Assembly (NCBI RefSeq): GCF_000025285.1
Contig: NC_013741.1
Coordinates: forward strand, 930,001 to 994,000
Length of the DNA stretch: 64,000 bases
From: Archaeoglobus profundus DSM 5631
Lineage (GTDB): Archaea; Halobacteriota; Archaeoglobi; Archaeoglobales; Archaeoglobaceae
Reading direction: 5' to 3'
Shown: positions 9,166 to 19,602 of the stretch, one piece after another
How positions within the stretch are numbered: the first letter of the stretch is position 1
Layout: every line of letters starts with the position of its first letter
Program-made: the position numbers and the translations under genes
Notes under the pieces: model-generated
The model's database searches: none
Told to the model about the DNA's origin: nothing
Seen by the model: only the letters and a program-made list of their open reading frames with translations

Positions 9166-9197
9166 ATCCAATTTGAATAAAGTTAAATTAAAAAAGA

Positions 9198-10016
9198 TTA
9201 ACTCTTGACATCTTCAGGAATTATCTCAGCCTTCAACTCATCTTCTGTTTTCCCCTTTTCTTCAGTCTTTTCTTCTTTTGCTTCAGCTTCTGTCTTTTCC
9301 GTTTTCTCCTCTTTCTCCTCCGCCTTTTCCTCCTTTACTTCCTCAAAGCTCGGAACTTCTGCTTTCTTATGTCTCTCAACTATTTCTACCTCCTCTATGT
9401 CCAAATACTTGAATATCCTTGCCAGAGCTGAAACCTTGTTAAGCGGTGCGTAAGGAACGAAGTGGAAGTTTCTTGGAACTTCAACTATCGCCTTCTTACC
9501 CTCAACTTTTGCTTTTACCTCCATTCCAGTGTAGATCATGAAGATTGCCTCTATTTTCTTCGCTATATCCTCTACTTTCTCCTTGATCTCATATTCGAAA
9601 ATTATTGACTTTCCAGCTAAGGGATGGTTGAAATCGATTATAGCTCTTCTCCCTATAACTCTCTCAACTACACCGACTCTATCTCCAACTTTAATCCTGT
9701 CTCCCGGTCTCGGCTTCTCTTTCAGCCTTGCTATGCTTATAACTTCCTTCTTCTCTGGATCGTACTCTCCAAAAGCTTTCTCTGGTGGGACTTTTACAGT
9801 TCCCTTGTATCCTACTTCCTTACCAATCAAATCCTCTTCAAAACCCTCAACAACGTTTCTCTCCCCAACTATCACGTAAACATCTCCGTAGCGGTAGTCT
9901 TCGCTGTAAATTCCGAACTCTTTTGCTATCTTTTCGTCAGTCGTATCTATGACAGTCCCGTCTTCGAGCTTTGCAGTGTAGGCTATCCTGACTATGTCCC
10001 CCTTCTCGATTGGCAT
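9198..10016 (-). CDS. FKBP-type peptidyl-prolyl isomerase (long archaeal form)
   Basis: 272 aa. N-terminal FKBP domain split by an insert-in-flap chaperone domain (SlyD-like; GTVIDTTDE, VVEGFEEDLIGKEVG, NHPLAGKSI), then a C-terminal domain of about 80 aa typical of long archaeal FKBPs. It ends in a low-complexity Glu/Lys tail (about residues 215-260) of EEK and EAK repeats. Family role: prolyl isomerisation and chaperoning in the cytoplasm. The tail is unusual and probably disordered. Located just upstream of purD on the same strand. Confidence 0.9.
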   Translation of the reverse strand: MPIEKGDIVRIAYTAKLEDGTVIDTTDEKIAKEFGIYSEDYRYGDVYVIVGERNVVEGFEEDLIGKEVGYKGTVKVPPEKAFGEYDPEKKEVISIARLKEKPRPGDRIKVGDRVGVVERVIGRRAIIDFNHPLAGKSIIFEYEIKEKVEDIAKKIEAIFMIYTGMEVKAKVEGKKAIVEVPRNFHFVPYAPLNKVSALARIFKYLDIEEVEIVERHKKAEVPSFEEVKEEKAEEKEEKTEKTEAEAKEEKTEEKGKTEDELKAEIIPEDVKS

Positions 10017-10051
10017 AAGGCAAGAGTTTTGGTAAGGTTATTAAAAAATTT

Positions 10052-10810
10052 TCAAAGCCTTCTCAAAACGTTCAACAGCTGATCTTCCCAACGTCTGTGT
10101 TCGATGAAATGCTCATTAGGATCCTTTGTCAATGTATATACCCAATAAAGGCCGAAAAGACCAAAAGTTATCAAAGATAGGACGAAGTATAGAATTGTGC
10201 TCCTGTCCGGTATGGGGTTATACCTCGTATAGCTGAAGTCAAAACCTCTCCTAGCTAGGATCGATGACAGAGCACCCAAGAAATGATCCTCCCTTCTCTC
10301 GTGTCTGTAAAAATCTTTATTCAAGAAGTGGTAAACGTATATCAGCAGAAATCCACCGATGTAGGGTACGAACTGTATTAGAGCCCAGAGAACTGCATTT
10401 TTCACATTCTCTTCGACATCAATCTCCATACATATCGATTCCAGCCTTGCGACATCAAATCCCTTGGACTTTAGGAAGTCCTTAATTGAGTTAAACAACA
10501 GCTTTTGTCTCTTAAAGTGCTCATTTCTCCTCCAAACCCACTTGTAAACAACGTAGACATTTATGGCGGTTGCAAGTATGACCAAGATAACGTAAATTGG
10601 TAGTGCACTGTAAATAACAGCATCCTCACGACCAGATAACTCAACTCTGTAACCGTTCAAGCTTTGATCGTGAAGATACAGTATTATCATGAACCAGAAG
10701 AATGAGGAAAGAACGATTATCAGCGGTAGAAATGGTAGCCATAGTGGCATTATGTAATCTGTGAATTCTCTCTTTCTGACATACTCTTCAATTTGATCTA
10801 TAGTAGCCAT
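10052..10810 (-). CDS. Polytopic membrane protein, unknown
   Basis: 252 aa with four likely membrane spans, around residues 22-45, 68-88, 140-160 and 205-225. The last carries FGLFGLYWVYTLTKDPNEHF, a pattern also seen in DUF4234-like proteins, and a similar aromatic motif (YHFLNKDFYRHERREDHF) ends the third span, so the two halves look like an internal repeat. No transport or catalytic motif is visible. It lies in a minus-strand block with FKBP and UPF0179. Confidence 0.7.
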   Translation of the reverse strand: MATIDQIEEYVRKREFTDYIMPLWLPFLPLIIVLSSFFWFMIILYLHDQSLNGYRVELSGREDAVIYSALPIYVILVILATAINVYVVYKWVWRRNEHFKRQKLLFNSIKDFLKSKGFDVARLESICMEIDVEENVKNAVLWALIQFVPYIGGFLLIYVYHFLNKDFYRHERREDHFLGALSSILARRGFDFSYTRYNPIPDRSTILYFVLSLITFGLFGLYWVYTLTKDPNEHFIEHRRWEDQLLNVLRRL

Positions 10811-10834
10811 AAAATTTAAGAAATTTTAACAAAT

Positions 10835-11287
10835 TTAAGCGTTACTCCCTTCAAGTTCAACAATCTTTAAGCTGTATCCCTTGGGGCATTGAATTGGAGG
10901 ATCACCCACTATAGCTTTAACAATTACACTGTCCCCATCCTTTAATTCGAGCGGATTACAGAGGTTGTATAGTTCGCAGTCTAGGTTGTCACACCTCTTC
11001 TCAAACCTTATCTTGGCTCCCTCAACTGCAACTTTCGAATCGATTAGAGCCATTATGGGCAGTTCAACCACTTCTACTGCCACGACGCCTTCATCATGCA
11101 AAGGACATTCATGTATCTCTCCGTTCCTTAGTCCAACAATCTTGTATTTTGCACCTTCTCTAAGCCTTAAACATATGTTTTTAAGCCTGCAGTTTTCGCA
11201 TTCCTGCTTACCTCCGAGAAATATGAACTCCATTCCGACTTTAGCCCAATCCTTACCACATAATGTGATGATCTTGTTCACGTCCAT
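10835..11287 (-). CDS. UPF0179 family cysteine-rich protein
   Basis: 150 aa. Conserved cysteines occur as CENCRLKNIC, then CPLH, then CDNLDCELYNLC and a final C, typical of the archaeal UPF0179 family and likely to bind a metal or Fe-S cluster. Function is unknown in the family. Spacing to the DUF523 gene upstream is 13 nt, so they are likely co-transcribed. Confidence 0.85.
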   Translation of the reverse strand: MDVNKIITLCGKDWAKVGMEFIFLGGKQECENCRLKNICLRLREGAKYKIVGLRNGEIHECPLHDEGVVAVEVVELPIMALIDSKVAVEGAKIRFEKRCDNLDCELYNLCNPLELKDGDSVIVKAIVGDPPIQCPKGYSLKIVELEGSNA

Positions 11288-11300
11288 AACTCGAATCTCT

Positions 11301-11753
11301 TCACTCCTTATTTAAGAATTCTTCTACTGCAATGACATCAACTCCGTTGAGTTTTAGTAGAGCTGTGGTAACTCCAACCCCTACCTTGGTTTTCCCACCG
11401 AAAGAGCCATCGTATATTCTTCTGACACCACAAGATGGGCTTAAATCTTTGAAGATTGCAAGCTCAACTTCAAAAGTTCTAACGATTTTTAAAACCTCAT
11501 TAGCGCCTTTAACGAAGTTTTCGGTGTAATCTACACCGCTCCTTGATAAAACTACAGCTTTTCCCTTCAAAACGTCGAATCCGTCACCACCCATGATCTC
11601 ACAACTTTCTCTTGGAGTCGGTAGCCCACCCAACTGCTCTGGACACACTGGAATCACACAGGCATCTCTAAGTCTTTCTACAAGCTCAGCGTTCTTAACA
11701 TTGCCTCCGTCGTATCTGCAGTTTAGACCTAACAGGCAGGCACTTACGATCAT
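11301..11753 (-). CDS. DUF523 family protein
   Basis: 150 aa. Starts with the family hallmark VSACLLGLNCRYDG, followed by PVCPEQLGGLPTPR and KDLSPSCG. The cysteines are conserved across bacteria and archaea; the biochemical role is unknown. First gene of a minus-strand run (DUF523, UPF0179, membrane protein, FKBP, purD), divergent from the ClC gene. Confidence 0.88.
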   Translation of the reverse strand: MIVSACLLGLNCRYDGGNVKNAELVERLRDACVIPVCPEQLGGLPTPRESCEIMGGDGFDVLKGKAVVLSRSGVDYTENFVKGANEVLKIVRTFEVELAIFKDLSPSCGVRRIYDGSFGGKTKVGVGVTTALLKLNGVDVIAVEEFLNKE

Positions 11754-11826
11754 AATAGTTACTTTTCAACAGCTTTCGCATAATCCTTTTTGTAAGAAAC
11801 TTTTTCAACGAGTTTTTCACTTATGC

Positions 11827-11879
11827 ACCGTTGATTAACCGTTGATTAAATGAAAAACATTTATATAATGTTCTTCATT
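11827..11879 (+). promoter_or_regulatory. ClC promoter with tandem and inverted repeats
   Basis: Two perfect head-to-tail copies of ACCGTTGATTA (11827-11837 and 11838-11848) run straight into a 13-bp inverted repeat: AATGAAAAACATT at 11849-11861 and AATGTTCTTCATT at 11867-11879, one mismatch. The repeat's TATAT spacer is the core of the TATA box. A protein bound here would cover the promoter of the ClC gene (start 11893), so this is a likely operator. Confidence 0.5.
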
Positions 11880-11892
11880 AGAGGTTCACTCG

Positions 11893-13656
11893 ATGGTGCT
11901 AAGACCACCCTTCATTCTCAGCGACTTCGTAAAGATTACCTTGATCGGTGTCTTCGTTGGAGTAATCGCTGGAATTGGTGCAATAATATTCCATGCAATG
12001 CTCGAACTTTCAACCCATTACTTTCTAGGCTTCGCTGGATTTAGACCACCAGACGTTAGTGGCGAATGGAGTCAACCAGATCCGCTTAAACTACTACTTG
12101 TAATGACTCTTGGAGGTTTGGTGTGTGGTCTAATCGTTTACACATTTGCTCCAGAAGCTGAGGGACACGGAACGGATGAGGCGATAAAAGCTTTTCACAA
12201 GAAGGGTGGTGAAGTTAGAGCGAGAGTACCGATAATAAAAATGATAGCATCCGCTATTACGATAGGCACTGGAGGTAGTGCTGGAAGAGAAGGCCCAATA
12301 GCTCAAATTTCTGCTGGGTACGGTTCAATAGTCGCAAAAATTCTTAAACTTACTCCGAGAGAAAGAAGGATTGCTTTAGCTGTCGGAATAGGTGCTGGAG
12401 TTGGTAGCATATTTAAGGCACCTTTGGGAGGAGCGATACTATCCGCTGAAATTCTTTACAAGAGGGATTTCGAGACTGAAGCCTTAGTTCCCTCACTAAT
12501 AGCTTCAATCGTAGGTTACACCATATTTTGTGCATATGACGGGTATAAACCAACTTTCATGTTTCCTGAAGTACACATACTCGCTCACCACATTCCATTT
12601 TTCATCCTTGAAGGATTGATCTGCGGTGTCATTGGAATAATTTATGTTATAACTTTCTACAAGACGAGAGGACTTTTTTCAAAATTCTTTAAGATGTACA
12701 ACCTACCTTACATCCTTAAACCCGCTTCGGGAGCATTGATTGCTTGCTTGGTTGTTGTAGCTGTAGCAAAGATTTACAACCCCATCGCTGGGTATGGTGC
12801 ATTGGGAATGGGCTACAACTTTTTACAGCTTGCCATGTTAGGCCTTCTACCCTTGAGCGTCATGATAGTCTTAGCTTTTGTTAAGATAATTGCTACATCT
12901 TTAACCATTGGTTCTGGAGGGAGTGGTGGTGTTTTTGCTCCTGGATTGGTTATTGGTGGGATGGTTGGAGGAGCTGTAGGCTTAATCTTTCACAGTATCT
13001 TTCCAGAATTTGTAACTTTGGATGTCGTCCCCGCTTTCGTTGCAGTAGGTATGATAGCTCTCTTTGGTGGAATATCCAAAGCTCCGATTTCCGTACTAAT
13101 TATGATCTGCGAGATGACCAAAAACTACGAGCTACTACTTCCCGGGATGGCTGCTGTAGCGGTATCTTACGTTGTAACTGGCGATTACACCATTTACTCG
13201 GAGCAGGTGAACACGAGAATAGATAGCCCGGCACACAGGTACGAAATGGCAATAGACCTTCTCGAAGAAGTTAAGGTCAAAGATGCTATGACTAGAGATG
13301 TTATGACTGTTACTCCAGATCAAACTGTTGGAGAAGTCTTCAGACTAATAGAAAGAACTGGACACATGGGATTTCCCGTTCTTGAAGACGGGAAGCTCAT
13401 TGGGATAATAACTTTCGAGGATATCGAAAGAGTGCCCTTGGAGGAAAGAACAAAAACTAAGGTTAGAGATGTGATGACACCAAATCCTATCACTGCAAGT
13501 CCTGACGATGATCTCAAGTCTGCTTTGGAAAAGATGGTCATCAGAGGAGTAGGCAGACTACCAGTAGTTGAAAATGGCAGGCTCGTTGGAATAATTACAA
13601 AGGGAGATATAATAAAAGCTTACGTCAGAATAAAAAGAAAACTTGGAATAATTTAG
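11893..13656 (+). CDS. ClC-family chloride channel or antiporter with CBS pair
   Basis: 587 aa. The membrane ClC domain (about residues 1-430) shows GSAGREGP with the gating glutamate and GSGGVFAPG. The usual GSGIP filter motif is replaced by GHGTDEA. Aligned to the E. coli exchanger, the segment [14 protein letters not shown] keeps a Glu at the 202 position but has Ile where the internal proton glutamate (203) lies, so transport mode is uncertain. Two CBS domains (about 450-587; [14 protein letters not shown] and [14 protein letters not shown]) form a Bateman module that should sense nucleotides. Confidence 0.9.
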   Translation: MVLRPPFILSDFVKITLIGVFVGVIAGIGAIIFHAMLELSTHYFLGFAGFRPPDVSGEWSQPDPLKLLLVMTLGGLVCGLIVYTFAPEAEGHGTDEAIKAFHKKGGEVRARVPIIKMIASAITIGTGGSAGREGPIAQISAGYGSIVAKILKLTPRERRIALAVGIGAGVGSIFKAPLGGAILSAEILYKRDFETEALVPSLIASIVGYTIFCAYDGYKPTFMFPEVHILAHHIPFFILEGLICGVIGIIYVITFYKTRGLFSKFFKMYNLPYILKPASGALIACLVVVAVAKIYNPIAGYGALGMGYNFLQLAMLGLLPLSVMIVLAFVKIIATSLTIGSGGSGGVFAPGLVIGGMVGGAVGLIFHSIFPEFVTLDVVPAFVAVGMIALFGGISKAPISVLIMICEMTKNYELLLPGMAAVAVSYVVTGDYTIYSEQVNTRIDSPAHRYEMAIDLLEEVKVKDAMTRDVMTVTPDQTVGEVFRLIERTGHMGFPVLEDGKLIGIITFEDIERVPLEERTKTKVRDVMTPNPITASPDDDLKSALEKMVIRGVGRLPVVENGRLVGIITKGDIIKAYVRIKRKLGII

Positions 13657-16058
13657 CCGTAGCCAACGAACGTCTTAACCTTCGCTCTCTCGCTCTTAGC
13701 TTTCTCTTCGAATCTCTCGTAGAAGCTGAGCATTGATTCTGTCACACTCGGCTTTATCTTCCTCAGAGCTTCGAGGAAATGTCTCATATGAACCTTTTCA
13801 GCATTTATATCTTCCCTTAGAGCTAGCATTACAGCTTCTCTGCAAACAGCCTCTATATCAGCACCGACATAGCCTTCAGTCATATCAGCAAGCTCCTCCA
13901 AGTCGACATCTTCGGCCAGAGGCATGTTTCTCGTGTGAATCTTGAATATGGCCAACCTGCTCTTCTTGTCTGGTGGTCTGACGTAAACCAGTCTATCAAA
14001 TCTACCCGGTCTTAGTAAAGCTGGATCGATTATGTCAGGTCTGTTCGTGGCACCTATTACAACAACTCCTTCAAGCTCTTCCAAACCGTCAAGCTCTGTT
14101 AGCAACTGATTAACAACTCTCTCAACAGCTCTGTTCTCTTCAATTCCTCTCATTCCCGCTATTGCATCTATCTCATCGAAGAATATTATACAAGGTGCCA
14201 CCTGTCTTGCCTTCTTGAATATTTTTCTAACGGCTTTTTCACTCTCTCCAAGCCACTTGCTCAGTAACTCAGGGCCCTTAACGCTTATGAAGTTAGCGTT
14301 AGCTTCATTCGCTACAGCTTTAGCAATTAGAGTCTTACCAGTTCCCGGTGGTCCGTACAACAGCACACCCTTCGGTGGTCTGATTCCAAATTTCTTGAAC
14401 TTCTCAGGATACTTCAGCGGCCATTCTACAGCTTCTATTATCTCTCTTTTAACATCCTCGAGCCCGCCGACATCGTTCCACGTGACTTTTGGAACTTCTA
14501 CGAGAACTTCTCTCATTGCAGAAGGCTCAATCTCCTTAAGGGCAGATTTGAAGTCATCATAGGTGACTTTCATGGACTCCAGAAGCTCTAGAGGAATTTC
14601 CTCGCTGTTCATGTCTATCTGAGGTATATACCTCCTCAATGCCTTCATGGCAGCCTCCTTGCACAGTGCTTCTATATCGGCACCAACGAATCCATGTGTC
14701 TGGTCTGCCAGTTCCTTCAGCATTGCCTTGATTATTTCCCTCTCCAAATCTTGAATGATTTCCTCTGGCAGATTTTTCTTAACAACCTCCTTGATCTTCT
14801 CTTTATCTTCCAAAATCTTCACTTCATCGTAAGTTCTCTGTATGGCCTCCAAAACCTCCTTATCCGTGTACTGTCTGTAAATGTTTCTTAAAGCTTCTAA
14901 AACGAAATCTATACGGTATTCTGGCTCTATCGGCATGTTTCTTGTATGTATTTGCAAAATCTCAAATCTGCCCTCCCTGTCCGGGACACCGATCTCAATC
15001 TCTCTATCGAACCTACCGGGTCTTCTCAAAGCCGGATCGATTGCATCAATCCTGTTAGTAGCACCTATAACTATTACCTGCCCCCTCTCCTCCAGACCAT
15101 CCATTAAAGCCAGAAGCTGAGCTACAACTCTTCTCTCAACTTCTCCTGTAACCTCATCTCTTCTCGGAGCTATTGCATCTATTTCGTCTATGAAAATTAT
15201 TGAAGGAGCGTTCTCCTTAGCCTCCTCAAATATTTCCCTCAATCTCTGCTCAGACTCTCCGTAGTACTTGCTCATGATCTCTGGACCGTTTATCGTAAAG
15301 AACGATGCCCCTATCTCGTTAGCTACAGCTTTAGCAATTAGAGTCTTACCTGTTCCCGGTGGTCCATACAACAACACTCCTTTAGGAGGATCTATTCCTA
15401 AGCGCTGAAATATCTCCGGATACTTCAGTGGCAGCTCTATAACTTCTCTAACCTTCTGAAGTTCCTCCTTCAAGCCTCCTATGTCCTCATACGTTACTCC
15501 GGCCTTTCCAAACCTCTCGAAGCCCTTAGCTGGCCTATCTCTGTATATCACACGTGTAGTCTCGTCTATGATCACAGGGCCTTTAGGTTCCGTCTTAACA
15601 GCAACAAAGACTAAAGCTTGATTCTGCGGAAATCTGAATCCAAAGGCTGGAGCGCTTACGAGAGGAACGAGGTCTCCTTCGACTAGAGGTCTTTTCAGGA
15701 GTTGGTGCTTAAGATATTCTCCAATATCGAGACCGTAAACTCTGAAGTCCATTTTCCTCAAAGGAGCTAAGATAACTATCCTTGCGGGCTGATAATTAGC
15801 CTTTCTGACCTTAACCAAGTCGCCAACGCCAACTCCAGCGTTCTCTCTTATAAATCTATCAATTCTTATTATGTTTTTACCCCAATCTCTTTTTGGCGCT
15901 CTCCAAACTTTGGCGACGGTCTTTCTTCTACCTTCAATTTCAATTATATCACCGGGAGATATTCTCAGCCTAAGCATCGCATCAGGATCCAATCTCGCGA
16001 TTCCCCTTCCAGAGTCACTCGGATAAGCCTGATTGACCTTGAGAGTTAACTCCTCCAT
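13653..16058 (-). CDS. CDC48/VAT AAA ATPase
   Basis: About 801 aa from ATG 16058 ([15 protein letters not shown]), preferred to the ATG 18 nt upstream because it fits the family start. N-domain (about 1-180, double-psi barrel), then two AAA modules, each with [17 protein letters not shown], a Walker B ending FIDEIDAI or FFDEIDAI, and arginine fingers ([22 protein letters not shown]). An insertion of about 70 aa follows the sensor region of the first module. It unfolds proteins, feeding the proteasome. The 3' end overlaps the convergent ClC gene by 4 nt. Confidence 0.95.
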   Translation of the reverse strand: MEELTLKVNQAYPSDSGRGIARLDPDAMLRLRISPGDIIEIEGRRKTVAKVWRAPKRDWGKNIIRIDRFIRENAGVGVGDLVKVRKANYQPARIVILAPLRKMDFRVYGLDIGEYLKHQLLKRPLVEGDLVPLVSAPAFGFRFPQNQALVFVAVKTEPKGPVIIDETTRVIYRDRPAKGFERFGKAGVTYEDIGGLKEELQKVREVIELPLKYPEIFQRLGIDPPKGVLLYGPPGTGKTLIAKAVANEIGASFFTINGPEIMSKYYGESEQRLREIFEEAKENAPSIIFIDEIDAIAPRRDEVTGEVERRVVAQLLALMDGLEERGQVIVIGATNRIDAIDPALRRPGRFDREIEIGVPDREGRFEILQIHTRNMPIEPEYRIDFVLEALRNIYRQYTDKEVLEAIQRTYDEVKILEDKEKIKEVVKKNLPEEIIQDLEREIIKAMLKELADQTHGFVGADIEALCKEAAMKALRRYIPQIDMNSEEIPLELLESMKVTYDDFKSALKEIEPSAMREVLVEVPKVTWNDVGGLEDVKREIIEAVEWPLKYPEKFKKFGIRPPKGVLLYGPPGTGKTLIAKAVANEANANFISVKGPELLSKWLGESEKAVRKIFKKARQVAPCIIFFDEIDAIAGMRGIEENRAVERVVNQLLTELDGLEELEGVVVIGATNRPDIIDPALLRPGRFDRLVYVRPPDKKSRLAIFKIHTRNMPLAEDVDLEELADMTEGYVGADIEAVCREAVMLALREDINAEKVHMRHFLEALRKIKPSVTESMLSFYERFEEKAKSERAKVKTFVGYG

Positions 16059-16099
16059 GTTAAGAGATATGATCAAGTATTAAAAAGGGTTGTGTTGCA

Positions 16100-16873
16100 A
16101 TGCAAACGATGAAAGTCGTGATAGATTTTGACGAGGCGAACGAAGATTCTTTGAGAAAAGCTTTGAGGAAAGTTTTTAATGTTGAGGGAGATTTGGAGAA
16201 CATATTCAAAAGCTTGTCATATTCGTTCGATTTGCGTTTAACAGCTTTACCAATGCCTAAAGACAGTAGAATTCTTAGGGAATTGAAAGGATTTAGGATC
16301 GATTTGAGAAAGAGTTGCGAAGATAGAGTCATAGAGCTACTCGCAAGATACTGCAAACCAATCGAAGATTTTACAGTCGGTGATGTTTATGAATGTGAGG
16401 GTATAAGGATAATATTATCGGACGATCTCGAGGATCTGCTAGTCTTGGAAACCAACGTTGACGATACGACTGGAGAAGTTTTGGCTTATGCAATGGAAGA
16501 AATCTTGAAAGATGCAGTTGATGCGTACATTTTTACCTGTATTGGGAAGAAGGGCAGACCCTGCTTCATGCTTAAAGTTTTGAGTGATGAGAGAAAAGCT
16601 ATGGATATTGCCAAAAAGATGTGCAGAGAGTTACCCACACTGGGGGTTAGGATTTACAAGGTTAAAAGGTACAAGGTTGATAGGAAAACGATTGAAAAGA
16701 CTGTAGAGCTTTTTGGAAAGGAATTTAAGTTGAGAGTTAAAGTTTCGAAGGTCTCTATAAAGCCCGAGTTTGAGGATGTGAAGAGGATAGCTAAAGAGCT
16801 CAACAAGCCTTTACCGCTCGTTTACAGGGAGATAGTGAGGAGGTTAAACCATGAAGATTCCAACGGGCAGTAG
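16100..16873 (+). CDS. LarC-like protein, short form
   Basis: 257 aa. It carries the LarC/DUF111 signatures ETNVDDTTGE (about residue 115) and GKKGRPCFML (about 150), and a C-terminal half like LarC. Full LarC proteins are about 400 aa and insert nickel into the pincer cofactor of lactate racemase; this one lacks the usual N-terminal DxxxGASGDM start and so is a reduced member. It overlaps radB by 23 nt. Whether it inserts nickel is unproven. Confidence 0.75.
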   Translation: MQTMKVVIDFDEANEDSLRKALRKVFNVEGDLENIFKSLSYSFDLRLTALPMPKDSRILRELKGFRIDLRKSCEDRVIELLARYCKPIEDFTVGDVYECEGIRIILSDDLEDLLVLETNVDDTTGEVLAYAMEEILKDAVDAYIFTCIGKKGRPCFMLKVLSDERKAMDIAKKMCRELPTLGVRIYKVKRYKVDRKTIEKTVELFGKEFKLRVKVSKVSIKPEFEDVKRIAKELNKPLPLVYREIVRRLNHEDSNGQ

Positions 16874-17513
16874 GTGTTTGGACAAGCTTCTCAGCGGAGG
16901 ATTTGAAAGCGGAACAGTTACACAGATATTCGGTGCAAGCGGGACTGGAAAGACTTCTATTTGTCTGATGTCGGCTTACAGTGCTGTAAGTCAGGGTTAT
17001 AAGGTAGCATACATAGATACTGAAGGGTTATCCCCGGAAAGAGTGAGCCAGATATTTGTGGATAAGGATAAGCTGAAAGAAGTCTACATCCACGACGTCA
17101 TAGATTTCAAGCAACAGAGTGCGGCAATAAAGGAGCTTGCAAAACTTTGCAAAGAATTTGAAAATCTAAAGTTGGTTATAGTGGACTCGTTTACATTCTT
17201 ATACAGAAGCGAGCTTGAAGATTTGGAGAAGCAGATGAAGGTAAAGAGGGAACTTATAGCCCAGTTAACCTTTTTATTAGGCTTAGCAAGGAAATTTGAT
17301 TTAGCTGTTGTAGTAACCAATCAGGTCTTTACAGATGTAAGAACTGGAGAAGAGAAGCCGTTAGGAGGCCCCAGCATAGATCATATCTCCAAAGTCATAA
17401 TAGGTTTGGAAAAGCTTAACGATAAGAGGAGAGCGACTCTAGTTAAGCACAGATCAAAGCCAGAAGGGGAAAGCTGTGAGTTTAGAATTACAGATAGGGG
17501 TATCGAACCTTGA
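16851..17513 (+). CDS. radB: DNA repair and recombination protein RadB
   Basis: 220 aa RecA-core protein lacking the N-terminal HhH domain of RadA, as expected for RadB. Walker A is GASGTGKTSI, Walker B LKLVIVDSFTFLY, and the L2 region holds VTNQVFTDV with GGPSIDHISK. RadB is the euryarchaeal RadA paralogue that modulates strand exchange. It overlaps the larC-like gene, so both come from the promoter near 16.08 kb. Confidence 0.93.
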   Translation: MKIPTGSRCLDKLLSGGFESGTVTQIFGASGTGKTSICLMSAYSAVSQGYKVAYIDTEGLSPERVSQIFVDKDKLKEVYIHDVIDFKQQSAAIKELAKLCKEFENLKLVIVDSFTFLYRSELEDLEKQMKVKRELIAQLTFLLGLARKFDLAVVVTNQVFTDVRTGEEKPLGGPSIDHISKVIIGLEKLNDKRRATLVKHRSKPEGESCEFRITDRGIEP

Positions 17514-17533
17514 TATTACCACTCAAAGAAAAT

Positions 17534-17542
17534 GTTTAAATA
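17534..17542 (+). promoter_or_regulatory. TATA box of the 5S rRNA gene
   Basis: GTTTAAATA is centred 25 nt upstream of the mature 5S start at 17563, a textbook archaeal stable-RNA promoter. Confidence 0.75.
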
Positions 17543-17562
17543 CCGCTGAGTGGTAGCAACCT

Positions 17563-17685
17563 TGCCGACGGCCATAGGGGTCGGGGAAACACCCGGACTC
17601 ATTCCGAACCCGGAAGTTAAGCCCGACCCCGTTCCGCGTGGTACTGTGTTCCGAGAGGGCACGGGAAGCGCGGAAGCCGTCGGCA
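17563..17685 (+). rRNA. 5S ribosomal RNA
   Basis: About 123 nt beginning TGCCGACGGCC and ending GCCGTCGGCA, which pair as helix I. The internal landmark CCCGAACCCGGAAGTTAAGCC is the conserved loop B/C region, and helices IV-V (GTACTGTGTTCCGAGAGG) follow. It stands alone with no 16S/23S nearby, with its own TATA box. Confidence 0.95.
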
Positions 17686-17751
17686 TTCAAAAAGTTTTTA
17701 AATTGAGTCCCCAGCTTGAACCTTTAGTAACAACGTATAGGGCTGTCGACT

Positions 17752-18612
17752 ATGACGTTAGAGAAATTGGAGGAACGAAAGGAGCAACTGGAAAGGGAAT
17801 TACAAGAGCTTATAGCGAAGAGGGATGAATTAAACGCAAAGGCTAAGGAGTATAGAGAGAAGAGGAATAAGCTGAACGAAGAGGTAAAGGAGCTTTTGAG
17901 CAAGGCTAGAGAATTAAAAGCTAAGAGAGACGAACTGAATTCTAAGGCAAGAGAGTACAAAGCTCAGAAGGATGAGTTGTACAGACAGGTTGACGAACTC
18001 TATAAGAAGCTTGACGAACTTAGGAAGAGCATAGACAGGGGTGGAAGACCTCTCGGCGAGATTGAGAGAGAGATTAGAAGGTTGGAGTTCATCCAGCAAA
18101 CTTCTGTCATGACTCTCGAAAGAGAGAGAGCGTTGGTCGAAAGAATTGCAAGGTTAAGGAGAGAGCTTGAGGAGAGAAAGGCTCAGCTAGAGAAGCATGC
18201 TGAGTTTAGAGCCTTAATATCTCAGATAAGAGAACTCAAGGAAAAGATAAGGGAAATCAGGGAAGAAATGTTGAACTACATCAAGGAGGCTGACAAGTAT
18301 CACGAGGAAATGCTCGAAATTCTCAAGCAAGTTGATGAGGAGAGAAAGATGGCTGACGAATATCATGAAAAGTACATACAGGCTAAGAAAGAGGCTGACA
18401 GCTGTCATGCAAGAATTCAGACCATAAGGAGAGATCTAAAGGATCTAGACAAGGTTATAAAGGCTCTAAAGGCAAGGGTGGAGAAGTCTAAGGAGTACAA
18501 GGAGAGAGAAGAGCTCATGAGAAGAGCAAGAGAAATCTACGAGATGTTCAAGAGAGGAGAAAAGATCGAGACAGAAGATTTACTCATACTCCAGAGAGCC
18601 GGTCTAATTTAA
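17752..18612 (+). CDS. Archaeal coiled-coil protein (COG1340-like)
   Basis: 286 aa, almost entirely predicted coiled coil of Glu/Lys/Arg/Leu heptads, with the family-typical end EDLLILQRAGLI. It resembles uncharacterised conserved archaeal coiled-coil proteins (COG1340) often found near DNA- and RNA-handling genes. No catalytic motif. It begins 66 nt after the 5S gene and may be reached by read-through or its own weak promoter. Confidence 0.8.
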   Translation: MTLEKLEERKEQLERELQELIAKRDELNAKAKEYREKRNKLNEEVKELLSKARELKAKRDELNSKAREYKAQKDELYRQVDELYKKLDELRKSIDRGGRPLGEIEREIRRLEFIQQTSVMTLERERALVERIARLRRELEERKAQLEKHAEFRALISQIRELKEKIREIREEMLNYIKEADKYHEEMLEILKQVDEERKMADEYHEKYIQAKKEADSCHARIQTIRRDLKDLDKVIKALKARVEKSKEYKEREELMRRAREIYEMFKRGEKIETEDLLILQRAGLI

Positions 18613-18645
18613 ACTTTTTAAAGAACGTTTTTCAAATTCCAACCA

Positions 18646-19602
18646 ATGAAAGATATTAGAAGCTCTATCATTCAGATACTACTACTTCTAGTAGGCACTA
18701 TAGTTGCTGGAACCATAGCTTATCATGTTGTAGAGGGAAGAGACTGGTTTGAATGCCTGTATATGACTGTTATAACTATCACTACCACCGGTTACGGAGA
18801 AATATGGGAGATGAGCATTTACGGAAGAATAATTTCGATGTTTCTTATGTTCTTCGGCGTCGGGATATTCTTTTACTCCATCAGCTTAATAACTCCCATA
18901 CTTCTTGAGATGAGGTTGAGAAGGTGGGAGAAAATGCTTGAGAAGATGCGCGATCACTGTATAGTTTGCGGTTACGGCTTAATGGGGAGAGAAATTGCAA
19001 AACAGCTACCAAAGGACAGAGTTGTTGTAGTCGATATAGACGTGAACAAGGTGGAACTTGCGAGGGAGGAGGGATACGTAGCTGTTCATGGAGATGCCAC
19101 CGACGATACGACACTTGAAAAGGTTAGAGTTAGGGAAGCTAAGTCGATAATATGTTGCATGAACGATTCTAACAACGCATTTGCAGTGATAACGGCAAAA
19201 TCTCTAAATCCTAATATAACTACCGTTGTCGTTTTGAGAAATCCCGATGCTGAAAAGAAGGTGAGGAGAGTTGGTGTAGATTACTTGCTTTCACCGTACA
19301 AAGACACTGCTATGAAAGTCTACGCTTTAATGAGAAAGAAGGCTAGTGTCGAGTTCGTTGAGACGATAATAAGCGGTGGAGAGATGCTTGGTTTGGAAAA
19401 GGTAGTTGTAGATGAGAAGCTTGCGGGTAAAACTCTGAAAGAACTCGATTTGAGGAGAAAAACTGGTTGTATAGTCGTTGCAATAGTTAGGGGAAAAAAC
19501 GTTATAGTACCTTCAGCGGAAACCATGCTTGAAAAGGGAGATATAATGTTCGTCATAGGAACGGAAGAATCGTTAAAGAAGTTTATGGAGATGCTATCAT
19601 GA
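18646..19602 (+). CDS. Two-span potassium channel with RCK domain
   Basis: 318 aa. Two membrane helices (about residues 7-25 and 62-88) frame a pore loop with filter TTTGYGE (slightly different from canonical TVGYG), then a TrkA-N Rossmann domain starting CIVCGYGLMGREIA (about 105) and a TrkA-C domain (about 230-318). This is the MthK-like layout, gated by ligand binding to the RCK ring. The stop overlaps the downstream Toprim gene by 4 nt. Confidence 0.92.
   Translation: MKDIRSSIIQILLLLVGTIVAGTIAYHVVEGRDWFECLYMTVITITTTGYGEIWEMSIYGRIISMFLMFFGVGIFFYSISLITPILLEMRLRRWEKMLEKMRDHCIVCGYGLMGREIAKQLPKDRVVVVDIDVNKVELAREEGYVAVHGDATDDTTLEKVRVREAKSIICCMNDSNNAFAVITAKSLNPNITTVVVLRNPDAEKKVRRVGVDYLLSPYKDTAMKVYALMRKKASVEFVETIISGGEMLGLEKVVVDEKLAGKTLKELDLRRKTGCIVVAIVRGKNVIVPSAETMLEKGDIMFVIGTEESLKKFMEMLS

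Noticed and set aside
17550-17828. Open frame of 92 aa across the 5S gene
   Set aside because: It is a chance frame in GC-rich 5S rRNA sequence; the RNA fold and promoter explain the region.
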